Made by a program: the position numbers and the translations under genes. Under the pieces are notes generated by a model that had not been told where the DNA came from, made no database searches, and saw nothing but the letters and a program-made list of their open reading frames with translations. Source: an uncultured Spartobacteria bacterium (GTDB lineage: Bacteria > Verrucomicrobiota > Verrucomicrobiia > Chthoniobacterales > Chthoniobacteraceae). Taken from it: DNA of 64,000 nt. The DNA is taken from contig CAIURC010000207.1 of the NCBI GenBank assembly GCA_903901425.1, positions 91,001 through 155,000 on the forward strand, in the 5' to 3' direction. Below, piece after piece: positions 51,995-62,032 of this stretch (its first letter is position 1; each line of letters opens with the position of its first letter).

Positions 51995-54900
51995 ATGTCC
52001 GACTCATCCACCCGCCCCGCCTTTGCCCACGGAACCTCCAAGTGGCTGGTTCTCCTGTTCTGGCTCGCCTGCGCTCTTCCGAGCGCCTTCGCGCTGCCGC
52101 CCGGGCCCGTTTTCAGCCAGAAACACGGGTTTAGGTCTTCCCCGTTTAACCTGACGCTTTCTGCGCCGGAACGGGGTGGCTCGATTCGATTCACCCTCGA
52201 TGGTTCGGAACCCTCCGCCACCACGGGCACGCCGTACCGGTCTGCCATTCCCATCCGGAACACCTCTGTGGTCCGGGCCATCTGGATCAACGCGCAGGGG
52301 GAATCCTCCCTGATTGAGACCCGGTCCTACCTGTTTCCGAGCGACATCCTCAACCAGTCGCCCACAGGGAGTCCACCCACCGGATGGCCTCAGTCGTGGG
52401 GCTCCAACACCGTGGACTATGGGATGGATCCGCGCATCACAAAGTCAGCGGCATTCAAAAACCTCATCGGCCCCGCGCTCACCTCCATTCCCACGCTCTC
52501 CATCGCTCTACCCCTAGGATCCCTGTTTGATCCGGCGACGGGGATCTACGCAAATTCGGGCTCCAGAGGCACAGAGTGGGAAAGGCATGCCTCCCTGGAA
52601 TTGATCACACCGGCCGGCGGGGACGGATTCTGCGCCCGGGGCGGCCTGAAAATCCGGGGCGGATACAGCCGGGATTCGTCGAACCCGAAACACTCCTTCC
52701 GCTTTTATTTCAGGAAAGAATATGGCCAGGAACGGCTCAACTACCCGCTTTTTGGTCCCACGGGCGCCGACTCCTTTGACAAATTCGATCTCCGCTGTGA
52801 TCAGGTCAATTCCTGGCACTGGATGGGAAATGCGCGGAATGATTTCATCCGGGACCAATGGGCCCGGAACACCATGCTGGCCATGGGCCAACCCGCTGAC
52901 CGCGGACATTTCTACCACCTCTTTCTGAATGGGGTTTACTGGGGGATGTACAACACCCAGGAAAAACACGATGCCGCCTACGCCTCGAGTTACTTCGGGG
53001 GCGATGAAGAGGATTATGATGTCGTGAAGTACGACAACAACGGCTACGGCACCACTGAAACCGACGGCACATTCGGCAGCTGGCGCCGACTCCGGGAGCT
53101 TGCGGCCTCTGGCCTCGACACCATGGCTGCCTACCAGCGCATTCAGGGCAATGATCCCGACGGCCGCAGAAACCCCGCCTACGAACGACTCCTCGATGTG
53201 GACAACCTCATCGATTACATGCTCCTCGGCATCTATTACGTTGCCTATGACAGCCCGCCAGCCGGCGGCACGCAGAACAACTGGGCGGCTTTCCGGAGCC
53301 GAAAAAACGACTTTGGGTACCGCTTTTTCCCGCATGACTGGGAGCTCGGCTTCAATGACTACAACGACAACGTCCTTTCCACGGAGCCCAATCCCAATGC
53401 CATCCGGGACACCCAGGCGTCTTCCGCAAACCCCTGGCACTTCTGGGAGGCCCTCCGGCCCAACCCGGAGTTCCGGCTCCGGGTGGCCGACCGGGTTCAG
53501 AAACATTTTTTCAACGGCGGCCTCCTCACCCCGCTCAAAGCCGCTGGACGATACCGCGAACTCATGGACTCCATCTCCGTGGCCGTGGTGGCTGAATCCG
53601 CGCGCTGGGGCGATTCTGCGTTTAAAAACGGCGGGGGCGGGGGCGGATGGTTTGGGGGTGGACAGCCGATCCAGCCGGGCCTCCTCACGCGGGCTGACTG
53701 GCTCAAAATCACCCAAGAATACTACCTGGCTCAATTCTTTCCCCAGCGCACCCAGATTGTGTTGGGCCAAATCCGGGCGGCCAACTTGTTCCCCAACCTT
53801 CAAGCTCCAACGCTTTCCCCAAGGGTGGGCCCGCTCCTTCCTGGCCAGAAGCTTCTCATCCAGCACCCCGAATCGTCTGCCACGGTGTATTACACCTTGG
53901 ATGGCTCGGACCCTCGCCTTCCCGGAGGCGAAATTTCCCCAGACGCCCAGACCTACACCGCGCCCTTCCTTCCCCCGCCGGCTTCGATTGTCCGGGCACG
54001 GGCCAAACTGGAGTCCGAATGGAGTCCAGTAGTCGAGGCGCGCTTCAGGTCCTCAAGGGACATCTCGGGTCTTCGGATCACCGAGATTCATTACCATCCC
54101 AAAGCCACTGGAAGCGTCCCAGAAGACGAGGCAGAGTTTCTCGAACTCAAGAACACCGGAACCGCCCCCATCTCCCTCGGCGGCCTGAAGTTCACTGCCG
54201 GAATTACCTTTGAGTTTCCCGCGAGCACCACTCTGGCCCCTGGCAAATTCTTTGTTCTTGGTCGCAACTCCGAGGCTTTTGCCAGCGTTTACCCCGGCCG
54301 GCGCCTGTCTGCCCAATACGAAGGCCGCCTTTCCAATAGCGGTGAGGAAATTCAGCTTTCCGATTCCGATGGCACCCCCCTGCTTTCCGTGGAGTACGAA
54401 ACCTCATCTCCATGGCCGGTTTCCCCGGACGGCCTCGGCTTCAGCTTGGTCTGGACCGGCAGCGGCAACCCGAACAAGGCGAAAAACTGGCGTCCAAGTA
54501 CGGCTCAAAGCGGATCCCCCGCAGCGGACGACCCGGCCCCGCCCCTCTTCCCAAAGGTTTTTCTCGCCGCAGCTTCTCCGCGTGCCGCCTCCGGAACCGA
54601 CACCGTCCTCCTCAAGAATGAAGGCTCACAGCCTGCCGACGTCTCAGGCTGGTGGCTGAGCAACGATCCCTCCAACCCGGTTGGGGTCCGCCTCCCCGCA
54701 GGTTCCGTAATCGCTCCAGATTCCACAATCCCCGTCTCGATCCCCCTGAATGAACGGGGCGGAAAGATCCTCCTCTGTTCAGCCGCTCAAAACGGTACGC
54801 TCACGGGGTATGCCCATCTTTTCTCCTATGGCCCTTGCGCCATGGACGACCTCTGGACGCGCTCTGTCTCCAGCGCCGGCGACGAGATTTTCACCGGCCC

Positions 54901-57688
54901 AAACCCGTTTGGCCTCAAGATCAACGAAATCCACTATCATCCGGCCGACCAGATTGAGTTTGTAGAAATCCACAACGGCTCGGATTCGGCCGTGGACCTC
55001 TCCGCCTGGAGCCTGGACGGACTTGCATTTACATTTCCCGCCGGCACCTCCATCCCCGCCGGGGGATTCCTAGTGGTTTCCTCGGTCTCCCCGGAAAGTT
55101 TTCGGGCGGCGTTTTCACCCCCCGCAGAGTGCCAGGTTTTTGGTCCCTCGACTGCAGTCCTGAGCAACTCCAAACAGCAGGTTCGCATCCTTCAACCCCT
55201 GACCATCGGCACTGAAACGCTCCAGCGGGAAATTGAATCGGTCCACTATGGCGACTCTGCGCCGTGGCCGTACTCGGCCGATGGCGGTGGGGATTCCCTC
55301 CAACGCATCTTGCCCGACTCCGCTTCTTCAGACCCGGCTTCATGGACCGGCGCCACGCCCTCCCCAGGATTGCCCAACAACCTGAATGCTCCACCTCGGA
55401 TCTCGTTGGTTTCGCCCGCTTCAAACTCCAAGGTCATCACGGGTCAGACAATCGCGCTCCTTGCGGAGGCCTCAGACCCAGACGGCAGTATCCGGGAAGT
55501 CAGATTCTTCGTGAACTCTGAAACCATTGGCGCCTCCTCGACTCCTCCCTACTCGATCCTCTGGACCCCCGCATCCGGAAAACTGGTGGATCTCCATGCA
55601 GAGGCCGAGGACAACCAGGGCGCGATCACAAAAACCCCCATCCGCACCGTCAAACTTGGCACCCCACCTCAATCCGGCACGGGTCTCCTCGCACGCTATT
55701 TTCCGAACCCGGATTTTTCGGGCTCCGTGGTGGAGCGCCAAGAAACCTCGCTGGAGCACGACTGGACGGATCTGGACCCGGTTCCCGGCCAGATTTCAAG
55801 AACCCGGTTCTCGGTACGGTGGACTGGCAAATTTCTCCCGGAAAGGTCCGGCGACTCCAGATTTGTGGTGTCGGTATCGGGCGGATTGAAAATCCGGGTG
55901 GACGGCAACGTGATCTTGGAAAGGGAACCCGGCTCCCACGCTGCTGAAGCCAGCTTCACTTCGGTTTCAGGCACCCCACAACTCTTGGAGATCGAGTATT
56001 CGACGGGCGACTCTCCCGAGGCGAGGTTCGAGCCCCCATTCCTGACGGTCCTCTACGCCAATCCCAACGGGAACGGCGGCGGAACGATTCCCCCGATTTT
56101 CATCGGGGGCGGCATTCAGGCAGCACAGGGGGGCGCTTTCCCAAAAGCTGGGCTGCCGGCTCCGGGCCAGACCGGCTCGATTCCCACCTCCGCGCTCTAC
56201 CTGCCCGATGCAAACCCGATTGCATTCGCGTTTCAAACCCCGGAACAACTCCCGTACGCCCTCCGGTCCCGACCCTATTCCCTCGAATTTGACACGTGCC
56301 GGGGGGCTGGCCAGGTACGCTTTCAGGCTTCCACGCTCCCCCAAGGACTCACCCTTTCCGACAACGGCAGGCTGACCGGATCCCCGGTGGTCAATGGGGT
56401 CTCCGAATTTGAGGTCTCTGCCACTGACTCAAATGGCGCCGTAGCCTCACGCAGATTCACTCTCCGCGTGATTCCTGAAACTGCCACGGCTCTCCCCTCG
56501 GTGGCGCTTACATCACCCGCCAACAATTCCAGCTTCACCCTCAGCCCGGTTCCTCTGACCGGAACAGTCAACAGCCCACTGGGCGTCTCCAAACTGGAAT
56601 ACAAGCTCAACGACCAGCGTTGGCGCCAGATCACCTTGGCCACCGGCGCAACACCGGCTTTCTCCATCCTGCTGGATGAACGCAGGGGACTCAGACTGGG
56701 CGCAAACCAAGTTCAGCTTCGCGCCCAGGATTTGGCTCAGCGCACTTCCGCTATTGTCGTCCGGCAGTTCAACCACACCCCTCAGGCGGCCCTGACCCTC
56801 GCCGTGGAGGGATCGGGAAGCGTCACCAGGGGGTTCCTTGGTGAAACCCAGCGCGTCCTGGGCCAAACCTACACGCTCACCGCGACTCCAGGCCGCGACC
56901 ACCTCTTTTCCGGGTGGCGGAATCAGGACGGAACCATCCTCTCCACACAACCCCGGTTCGATTTCCTGTTTGAGTATCCACAGACGCTGACAGCGGTCTT
57001 TACCCTGTCCCCGTTTGCCAACGCAGCCGGTTCCTATCTGGGTTTTCTTGCTTCTGCAGAACCCATGCCTCAAGGCCGCGGTGACCTTTCCGTTCAGGTC
57101 ACCCGGATGGGCAGTTTCACGGCGAAAATCCGGATGGGCACCCTCTCTGCTTCGATCCGAGGCGCGTTCGGTCCAGATGGGTCCTTTCAACAGTCTCTGC
57201 TCGGTGGAACGCTCGATCTGCGCCTGCAATTTGTGCCCGACCCTGCCGCACTCACGGCAAATGTCACCGTCCAACTCGAGGAGATCTCTCTTGAAACTTC
57301 GGGCGTTCTTTCCAGGCCGCTGCAGGGGAATCCGGTGGCCTCACGCAGAAACTGGACAATTTCCGTCCCTGGAAGCGACATCCCAAATACCCCCAACCAG
57401 AGCGCAACTGCTACCCTCACGCTCTCCTCGAAATACCGTGCCCGGATCGTCGGCAGACTCGCCGATGGCACCGCATGGTCTGTGGCGAGCCAGCTCCTTG
57501 AAAACTTTGCGCTGCCCGCGTTCACGCCGCTCTACAGGGGCGGAGGCCAGTTCTCCGGCTCGCTCCTTCTTCCAGAAGACCAGACCTCCAACTCAGCTTC
57601 CTTCCTCTGGCATCGTCCGCCCCAGCCCGGCACCAATTTCCCCGCCGGGTTCCTCCTTTCACCCGAGGTTTCCGTCAACCTGCCCTGA
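51995..57688 (+). CDS. Giant exported CotH/lamin-tail/PA14 protein
   Basis: The product has about 1897 residues from the ATG at 51995; a GTG three codons upstream is in frame. After a signal peptide (WLVLLFWLACALPSAFA) the order is: a chitobiase-C-terminal-like domain (about 45-105); a CotH-kinase domain (165-530, with FDLRCDQVNSWHWMGNARND, YHLFLNGVYWGMYNTQEKHD and a Gly-rich loop); a second chitobiase-like domain (600-680); three lamin-tail domains (685-1060; LRITEIHYHPKATG, LKINEIHYHPADQIEFVEIH); a Big_7-like domain (about 1130-1225); PA14 (about 1228-1355); a putative-Ig domain; an Ig-like domain; an InlB-B-like repeat (1602-1670); and a beta-rich end. Such proteins are common in PVC bacteria; CotH domains can phosphorylate proteins. 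A TAGGAT -10-like element ends nine bases before the start. Confidence 0.88.
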   Translation: MSDSSTRPAFAHGTSKWLVLLFWLACALPSAFALPPGPVFSQKHGFRSSPFNLTLSAPERGGSIRFTLDGSEPSATTGTPYRSAIPIRNTSVVRAIWINAQGESSLIETRSYLFPSDILNQSPTGSPPTGWPQSWGSNTVDYGMDPRITKSAAFKNLIGPALTSIPTLSIALPLGSLFDPATGIYANSGSRGTEWERHASLELITPAGGDGFCARGGLKIRGGYSRDSSNPKHSFRFYFRKEYGQERLNYPLFGPTGADSFDKFDLRCDQVNSWHWMGNARNDFIRDQWARNTMLAMGQPADRGHFYHLFLNGVYWGMYNTQEKHDAAYASSYFGGDEEDYDVVKYDNNGYGTTETDGTFGSWRRLRELAASGLDTMAAYQRIQGNDPDGRRNPAYERLLDVDNLIDYMLLGIYYVAYDSPPAGGTQNNWAAFRSRKNDFGYRFFPHDWELGFNDYNDNVLSTEPNPNAIRDTQASSANPWHFWEALRPNPEFRLRVADRVQKHFFNGGLLTPLKAAGRYRELMDSISVAVVAESARWGDSAFKNGGGGGGWFGGGQPIQPGLLTRADWLKITQEYYLAQFFPQRTQIVLGQIRAANLFPNLQAPTLSPRVGPLLPGQKLLIQHPESSATVYYTLDGSDPRLPGGEISPDAQTYTAPFLPPPASIVRARAKLESEWSPVVEARFRSSRDISGLRITEIHYHPKATGSVPEDEAEFLELKNTGTAPISLGGLKFTAGITFEFPASTTLAPGKFFVLGRNSEAFASVYPGRRLSAQYEGRLSNSGEEIQLSDSDGTPLLSVEYETSSPWPVSPDGLGFSLVWTGSGNPNKAKNWRPSTAQSGSPAADDPAPPLFPKVFLAAASPRAASGTDTVLLKNEGSQPADVSGWWLSNDPSNPVGVRLPAGSVIAPDSTIPVSIPLNERGGKILLCSAAQNGTLTGYAHLFSYGPCAMDDLWTRSVSSAGDEIFTGPNPFGLKINEIHYHPADQIEFVEIHNGSDSAVDLSAWSLDGLAFTFPAGTSIPAGGFLVVSSVSPESFRAAFSPPAECQVFGPSTAVLSNSKQQVRILQPLTIGTETLQREIESVHYGDSAPWPYSADGGGDSLQRILPDSASSDPASWTGATPSPGLPNNLNAPPRISLVSPASNSKVITGQTIALLAEASDPDGSIREVRFFVNSETIGASSTPPYSILWTPASGKLVDLHAEAEDNQGAITKTPIRTVKLGTPPQSGTGLLARYFPNPDFSGSVVERQETSLEHDWTDLDPVPGQISRTRFSVRWTGKFLPERSGDSRFVVSVSGGLKIRVDGNVILEREPGSHAAEASFTSVSGTPQLLEIEYSTGDSPEARFEPPFLTVLYANPNGNGGGTIPPIFIGGGIQAAQGGAFPKAGLPAPGQTGSIPTSALYLPDANPIAFAFQTPEQLPYALRSRPYSLEFDTCRGAGQVRFQASTLPQGLTLSDNGRLTGSPVVNGVSEFEVSATDSNGAVASRRFTLRVIPETATALPSVALTSPANNSSFTLSPVPLTGTVNSPLGVSKLEYKLNDQRWRQITLATGATPAFSILLDERRGLRLGANQVQLRAQDLAQRTSAIVVRQFNHTPQAALTLAVEGSGSVTRGFLGETQRVLGQTYTLTATPGRDHLFSGWRNQDGTILSTQPRFDFLFEYPQTLTAVFTLSPFANAAGSYLGFLASAEPMPQGRGDLSVQVTRMGSFTAKIRMGTLSASIRGAFGPDGSFQQSLLGGTLDLRLQFVPDPAALTANVTVQLEEISLETSGVLSRPLQGNPVASRRNWTISVPGSDIPNTPNQSATATLTLSSKYRARIVGRLADGTAWSVASQLLENFALPAFTPLYRGGGQFSGSLLLPEDQTSNSASFLWHRPPQPGTNFPAGFLLSPEVSVNLP

Positions 57689-57865
57689 GCGGGGTTCGCA
57701 GTCCCTACCGGCGCCCACCCGCGCACCGGGGCTGCAAGGAAACTGGCTCAACCTCAGGAAATTAAAAACTCGGCCGCACCAAACCCGCCGTCCCCTGTTT
57801 CCCGCAAACGCGGGGTTACCCGATTGGGTTCGTATTTCCTCCCACGAACCGACATCCTTTCGGGC

Positions 57866-59860
57866 GTGCTGCAGAAGGCCCTGAGTCTTGCCCTCGTGTT
57901 CCTCGTTTCCGCCACGGCCACACCGCCGGCGGCCGAGCCCCCACCCCTTGAACCCTTCTGGTTTCCCTCAATCCAGAGCGTTCAACAGTCCGTCCGTGCC
58001 CTCCGTTCCGAGATCGAAACCCTGCCCCCGGTTCCCGCGCACGAAAACCGGGGCGCATGTCTGGGCTACCACTCGGAGTTTTCTGTAAACCCAGACACGC
58101 CCAAGGAAATCCAGATCGACACCGGCTCTGTTCAACCCATCGAGTCCGTGATTCTTGTTCCGGTCCAAATTCCGGGCCTGGCCCACACCGGCCTCTCATA
58201 CGGGTTTCCCAAGCGGTTCAAGGTGGACCTCTCCCTGACCCCGGAGTTCACAGATCCCATTCCCTACGCGGACTTCTCTTCCACGGACTTTCCCGATCCC
58301 GGCAGGCTTCCAGTGGAACTCACCCCGCCATCCACCGACTCCCTGAGAGGCCGGTATATCAGGCTTCAGGTCACCAGACTGGCCGGAAATGCCCCGCAAC
58401 ACTTTTTCGCCCTTGGCGAACTCTTCATCTTCAGTGGAGGAAAGCGCCTGCTAGACCCCGCTCATCCCGACCGGATGCACGTCACCGACTCGTTTGGAAG
58501 CCACCCCACCTGGCGTAGACGCAACCTGCTGGATCTCCAGTCTTCCCTCGGCCCTGCCGTGGGACAAAGGGTGTCGCCCTCCCTGGGATGGAGGGCCGAG
58601 CCATCCAAAAACCCTCCCGCATCGATCCTCCTGGTTGTGGACCTTGGGAGCCCACAACCGGTCACGGAAATTCGGATGCATCCAGCGCTACCCTCGGATT
58701 TTCCACGGGGCACAAGCTTCGCATTCCCCAAGGAGTTTGTGGTTGAATCCTCGCTCCACGAGGATTTCAGCCAGCGCACCGGCCTCTTCAAATCATCCAC
58801 CAGTGACTTTCCCGAACCCGGGAACAACCCGGTTTCTGTCCGGGTAAGGCCGCACACCGCCCGGTACGTCCGCTTCACGATCCACAGAACCCCCCAAATC
58901 AAAGCCGACTACGAGTGTGCCCTCTCCGAAATCGAGGTCTTTTCAGACAACCGGAATATCGCGCTCCACCAACCCGTCACAGCCTCCTCCAGCGCAGAAA
59001 TCCCTCAGTGGAACACGTCCGCGCTCACCGACGGATTCAACAGCACCGCTGACCTCGTGGACTTCGAGCCCTGGCTCTCCGCCCTCTCCCGCCGAAGAGT
59101 CCTTGAATCCGAATTGGAAACCTTGCATTCGATCCTCCGGCTCCGGTCTGCGCGCTCACAGAAAACTGCCCGCCTTTCCATGGCTGGTCTCGTTTTTGGA
59201 GCGCTTTTTTTTGCCGCTTTCTCCGCATGGCGGACCCGAGACATCCGGAAGCGCGACCTGCTCGCACTCCGACAACGCATCTCCCGCGATCTCCACGATG
59301 AAATTGGCAGCAACCTTGGCACCATCAGCATGCTCAGCCAGATCGCTCTGGACCCGAAATCCAGCGACGCCCAAATCCGTTCCGACCTGCGCGAAATCGC
59401 CGCCGTCGCACGGCAGTCCGTGGATGCCATCCGAGACCTCATCTGGCTCCTTCAACGCGACTCCGCCTCACGCTCCGACTTTCTGGCTGAAATCCGGATC
59501 ACCGCCCAAACGCTGCTCCCTGGTGTCTCATGGCACCTGAAGGCAGAAGCGGATGACCTGCCTTCCACCCTCGCCTTTGATGTCAGACGCAACGCGTTTC
59601 TTGCCCTCAAGGAAATGCTCCATAACGCGGCTAAGCACGCCAGCGCAACCCACGTCGAAATCCGGATCTCCCATGCGCCGCCCCAGCTCCAACTGGCGGT
59701 CACCGACAACGGCAGGGGATTCGATCCGGCAACCGTCCAGGCCGGGATCGGTCTCCACAGCCTGCGCGCCCGTGCCGAGGCCCTCGGCGGGGAGGTCCGT
59801 TTTGAAAGCGCGCTCGGACAGGGTACCACCGTCCATTTCCACATCCCAATCCACACATGA
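57866..59860 (+). CDS. Sensor histidine kinase with discoidin-like periplasmic region
   Basis: The 664-residue product from the GTG at 57866 has a signal peptide (LQKALSLALVFLVSATATPP). Two F5/8-type-C-like beta modules follow (about 50-210 and 225-370; SLRGRYIRLQVTRLAGNAPQ, HTARYVRFTIHRTPQIKADY), the second ending in ALSEIEVFSDNRNIALHQPV. A coiled segment and one membrane span (LSMAGLVFGALFFAAFSAW, about 437) precede the kinase. The HisKA_3 H-box is RDLHDEIGSNLG (His477), the N-box LALKEMLHNAAKHA, and the ATP lid DNGRGFD. It is a NarL/NarX-class kinase that probably senses a ligand, perhaps a glycan, through the discoidin-like domains. An in-frame TTG at 57824 gives a longer N-terminus. No good ribosome site is seen for either. 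Confidence 0.85.
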   Translation: MLQKALSLALVFLVSATATPPAAEPPPLEPFWFPSIQSVQQSVRALRSEIETLPPVPAHENRGACLGYHSEFSVNPDTPKEIQIDTGSVQPIESVILVPVQIPGLAHTGLSYGFPKRFKVDLSLTPEFTDPIPYADFSSTDFPDPGRLPVELTPPSTDSLRGRYIRLQVTRLAGNAPQHFFALGELFIFSGGKRLLDPAHPDRMHVTDSFGSHPTWRRRNLLDLQSSLGPAVGQRVSPSLGWRAEPSKNPPASILLVVDLGSPQPVTEIRMHPALPSDFPRGTSFAFPKEFVVESSLHEDFSQRTGLFKSSTSDFPEPGNNPVSVRVRPHTARYVRFTIHRTPQIKADYECALSEIEVFSDNRNIALHQPVTASSSAEIPQWNTSALTDGFNSTADLVDFEPWLSALSRRRVLESELETLHSILRLRSARSQKTARLSMAGLVFGALFFAAFSAWRTRDIRKRDLLALRQRISRDLHDEIGSNLGTISMLSQIALDPKSSDAQIRSDLREIAAVARQSVDAIRDLIWLLQRDSASRSDFLAEIRITAQTLLPGVSWHLKAEADDLPSTLAFDVRRNAFLALKEMLHNAAKHASATHVEIRISHAPPQLQLAVTDNGRGFDPATVQAGIGLHSLRARAEALGGEVRFESALGQGTTVHFHIPIHT

Positions 59861-60516
59861 ACCATTCCCCCTCCCTCATCTGGGTCATCGAAGACAACGC
59901 CGCCTTCCGCAAAACACTCATCCGCGGGCTCCAACTCCAGATGCCGGACACCACATTCCACGAGTTCGGGTCCATGGAACAAACCACGGCCTTTCTCCAA
60001 TCCAACCCACCTCCAGAGGTATTTCTGCTCGATGTGGGACTTCCAGGCACCGACGGCCTTTCAGGCCTCGCATCCCTGCGCGCCTCCGCCCCCAATGCCC
60101 ATATCCTCATCCTTACCGTGTTTGAGGATGACGAAAAAATCTTTGCCGCCATCTCCGGGGGCGCCCACGGCTACCTGCTCAAGACCGCACCGGTCCACCA
60201 GATCTCCGAGGCGATCTCCGAGGTGCAGGCGGGCGGCTCGCCCCTGACCCCCCGCGTTGCACGGCGCCTGCTCCAGCACTTCGCCCAACCGCTGCCCAAA
60301 ACACCCGCCCCGGGCGAATCCTACGATCTCAAGGACCGTGAACGGGACATTCTGAAGCTGATCGTGGAGGGCCTGTTGAAAAAGGAGATTGCCGACCGGC
60401 TCGGGGTGGGGATCCACACGGTGGACACGCACATGCGCTCGATCTACCGGAAGCTGCAGGTGACAACGCGTGCTGCAGCGGTGGCGAAGACGCTGCAGCA
60501 AAGGATCCTGGACTAG
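59857..60516 (+). CDS. NarL/FixJ-type response regulator
   Basis: The 219-residue product has a receiver domain with Glu12/Asp13, phospho-acceptor Asp59 (VFLLDVGLPG), Thr87 and Lys109, and a C-terminal LuxR-type HTH (LKDRERDILKLIVEGLLKKE, GVGIHTVDTHMRSIYRKLQ). It overlaps the kinase stop by four bases (ATGA), so it is the cognate regulator. Targets are not visible; the upstream CotH gene and neighbouring sugar operon are candidates. Confidence 0.93.
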   Translation: MNHSPSLIWVIEDNAAFRKTLIRGLQLQMPDTTFHEFGSMEQTTAFLQSNPPPEVFLLDVGLPGTDGLSGLASLRASAPNAHILILTVFEDDEKIFAAISGGAHGYLLKTAPVHQISEAISEVQAGGSPLTPRVARRLLQHFAQPLPKTPAPGESYDLKDRERDILKLIVEGLLKKEIADRLGVGIHTVDTHMRSIYRKLQVTTRAAAVAKTLQQRILD

Positions 60517-60534
60517 GGCGAAGCCGACCTGGGC

Positions 60535-60563
60535 TTGACAGCCCCGAAAACTGGTCCTACCAT
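60535..60563 (+). promoter_or_regulatory. Sigma70 promoter of the fucose operon, apparently leaderless
   Basis: TTGACA (60535-60540), a 17-bp spacer, and TACCAT (60558-60563) form a strong candidate promoter. The ATG of the regulator gene lies at 60571, seven bases past the -10, where transcription would begin, so the mRNA would start at or next to the start codon. Confidence 0.75.
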
Positions 60564-60570
60564 CCTACCC

Positions 60571-61260
60571 ATGACCGTCCTGCCACGGCTCCCCAAACCC
60601 CTCTCCCGAGTCGATCTCGCCGCCAAGGAACTCGTCTCCCTCATCCAGTCCCAGCCCCATCTCCAAACCCTCCCCTCCGAACGCACCCTCGCCTCCCAAC
60701 TCGGCCTTTCCAGAAACGCCCTCCGCGAGGCCATCCGTCAACTCGAGCTCCAAGGCCTTCTCCAGATCCAGCAGGGCAAACCCACCCGCATCGTTCAAAA
60801 TCTCCACCACCCCATCACCGGGAGCCTCGCACTCCTGGTCCGCTCCCCAAAGGCCAGACTCGTCCAACTCTTTGAACTCCGCGAGATCCTCGAACCCAAA
60901 GCCGCAGCCCTCGCTGCCACCAGGGCAACCTCCAGCGACCTGCGCGACCTGCGCACCGCCTCCAGTCTCCTCTCCGAATCCAGCTCGACCTCCGAGGCGG
61001 TCACGGCAGACATCGCTTTTCACCGCGCCGTTGCAAAAGCCAGCCGCAACCAAATCCTCCTGCTGGTCCTTGAGTCCCTGATCGAACCGTTGGAGGAAGC
61101 CCATTCCAAGGGGTTTCAGGCGCTCAGCCCCCACGACCCACACCCCCTCCAGATGCACGAGAGGATCCTCGCGGCAATTGCCTCCCGAAACCCTGCGGAC
61201 GCTGAGGCCGCAATGCTCGAACACCTCGCCCATTCGAAAAAAATCCTCCGCCTCTCTTAA
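60571..61260 (+). CDS. GntR-family (FadR-type, FCD) regulator of the fucose operon
   Basis: The 229-residue product starts at the ATG at 60571; the in-frame TTG at 60535 is part of the -35 box and is not a start. It has a winged HTH (LPSERTLASQLGLSRNALRE, AIRQLELQGLLQIQQGKPTR) and an FCD effector domain (LFELREILEPKAAALAATRA, DIAFHRAVAKASRNQILLLV, with the Asp-His metal pattern). FCD regulators usually repress sugar-acid genes until the ligand binds; here it heads the operon with the SDR and fuconate dehydratase, so it likely controls itself and them. Confidence 0.88.
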   Translation: MTVLPRLPKPLSRVDLAAKELVSLIQSQPHLQTLPSERTLASQLGLSRNALREAIRQLELQGLLQIQQGKPTRIVQNLHHPITGSLALLVRSPKARLVQLFELREILEPKAAALAATRATSSDLRDLRTASSLLSESSSTSEAVTADIAFHRAVAKASRNQILLLVLESLIEPLEEAHSKGFQALSPHDPHPLQMHERILAAIASRNPADAEAAMLEHLAHSKKILRLS

Positions 61261-61271
61261 ACCCTCACCCC

Positions 61272-62027
61272 ATGTTCGACTTAAAACAAAAACACGCACT
61301 CGTCACCGGTGCTGGTTCCGGAATCGGGAAGGCCATCGCCACCCTGTTTGCAGAGGCCGGTGCCACGGTCTGTGTCACCGATCTGGACTCCGCCGCGGGC
61401 AATGCCACGGCAGCCGAAATTCTTGCTGCCGGAGGAAACGCATTTTTCGAACCCCTGGATGTGAGTGCTGCAGAACAGGCTCTTGCGCTCGCAAAACGGA
61501 TTCCGCCCCTAGACGTTCTGGTCAACAACGCCGGGATAGGCCATGTGGGCAACCTCCTCTCGACCGGCTCGGAGGATCTGGACCGGATGCACGCGGTCAA
61601 CGTCCGGGGGCCATTCAACCTGTGCAAGGCCTTTGTTCCTGCCATGCTCGACCGGGGGGCGGGAAGCGTAATCATGCTCGCATCGATTGGCGGCTTGGTG
61701 GGCGTCCGCGACCGTCTTGCCTACACCGTCAGCAAACACGCTGTGGTGGGGCTCACCCGGGCTCTCGCCTTGGACCATTCCGCCACCGGGGTGCGCTTCA
61801 ACGCAATTTGCCCGGGCAGGGTTGAAACCCCTTTTGTTCAAGCCCGGATCGCGTCCTATCCCGACCCGGAAGCCGCCTACCGTGAGATGGCCTCCACCCA
61901 GCTCAACGGCCGGATGGTTCAGCCCCGGGAGGTGGCGGCCGCCGCCCTGTACCTCGCCTGTGACCAAAGCCAGATGGTCACGGGTTCCTGCCAGATGATC
62001 GATGGCGGCTGGTCCGCAGGAAAATAA
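61272..62027 (+). CDS. SDR-family sugar dehydrogenase
   Basis: This 251-residue classical short-chain dehydrogenase has TGAGSGIG for NAD(P), NNAG, catalytic Ser138, Tyr151 and Lys155 (YTVSKH), and a PG motif followed by VETPFVQ. In L-fucose pathways enzymes of this family oxidise L-fucose or 2-keto-3-deoxy-L-fuconate; location between a FadR-type regulator and L-fuconate dehydratase suggests the latter, but sequence alone does not fix which. Confidence 0.85.
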   Translation: MFDLKQKHALVTGAGSGIGKAIATLFAEAGATVCVTDLDSAAGNATAAEILAAGGNAFFEPLDVSAAEQALALAKRIPPLDVLVNNAGIGHVGNLLSTGSEDLDRMHAVNVRGPFNLCKAFVPAMLDRGAGSVIMLASIGGLVGVRDRLAYTVSKHAVVGLTRALALDHSATGVRFNAICPGRVETPFVQARIASYPDPEAAYREMASTQLNGRMVQPREVAAAALYLACDQSQMVTGSCQMIDGGWSAGK

Positions 62028-62032
62028 ACACT

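Noticed and set aside
52514..53866. 450-codon minus-strand frame within the CotH gene
   Set aside because: Shadow of the CotH-kinase coding sequence, with no recognisable domain.
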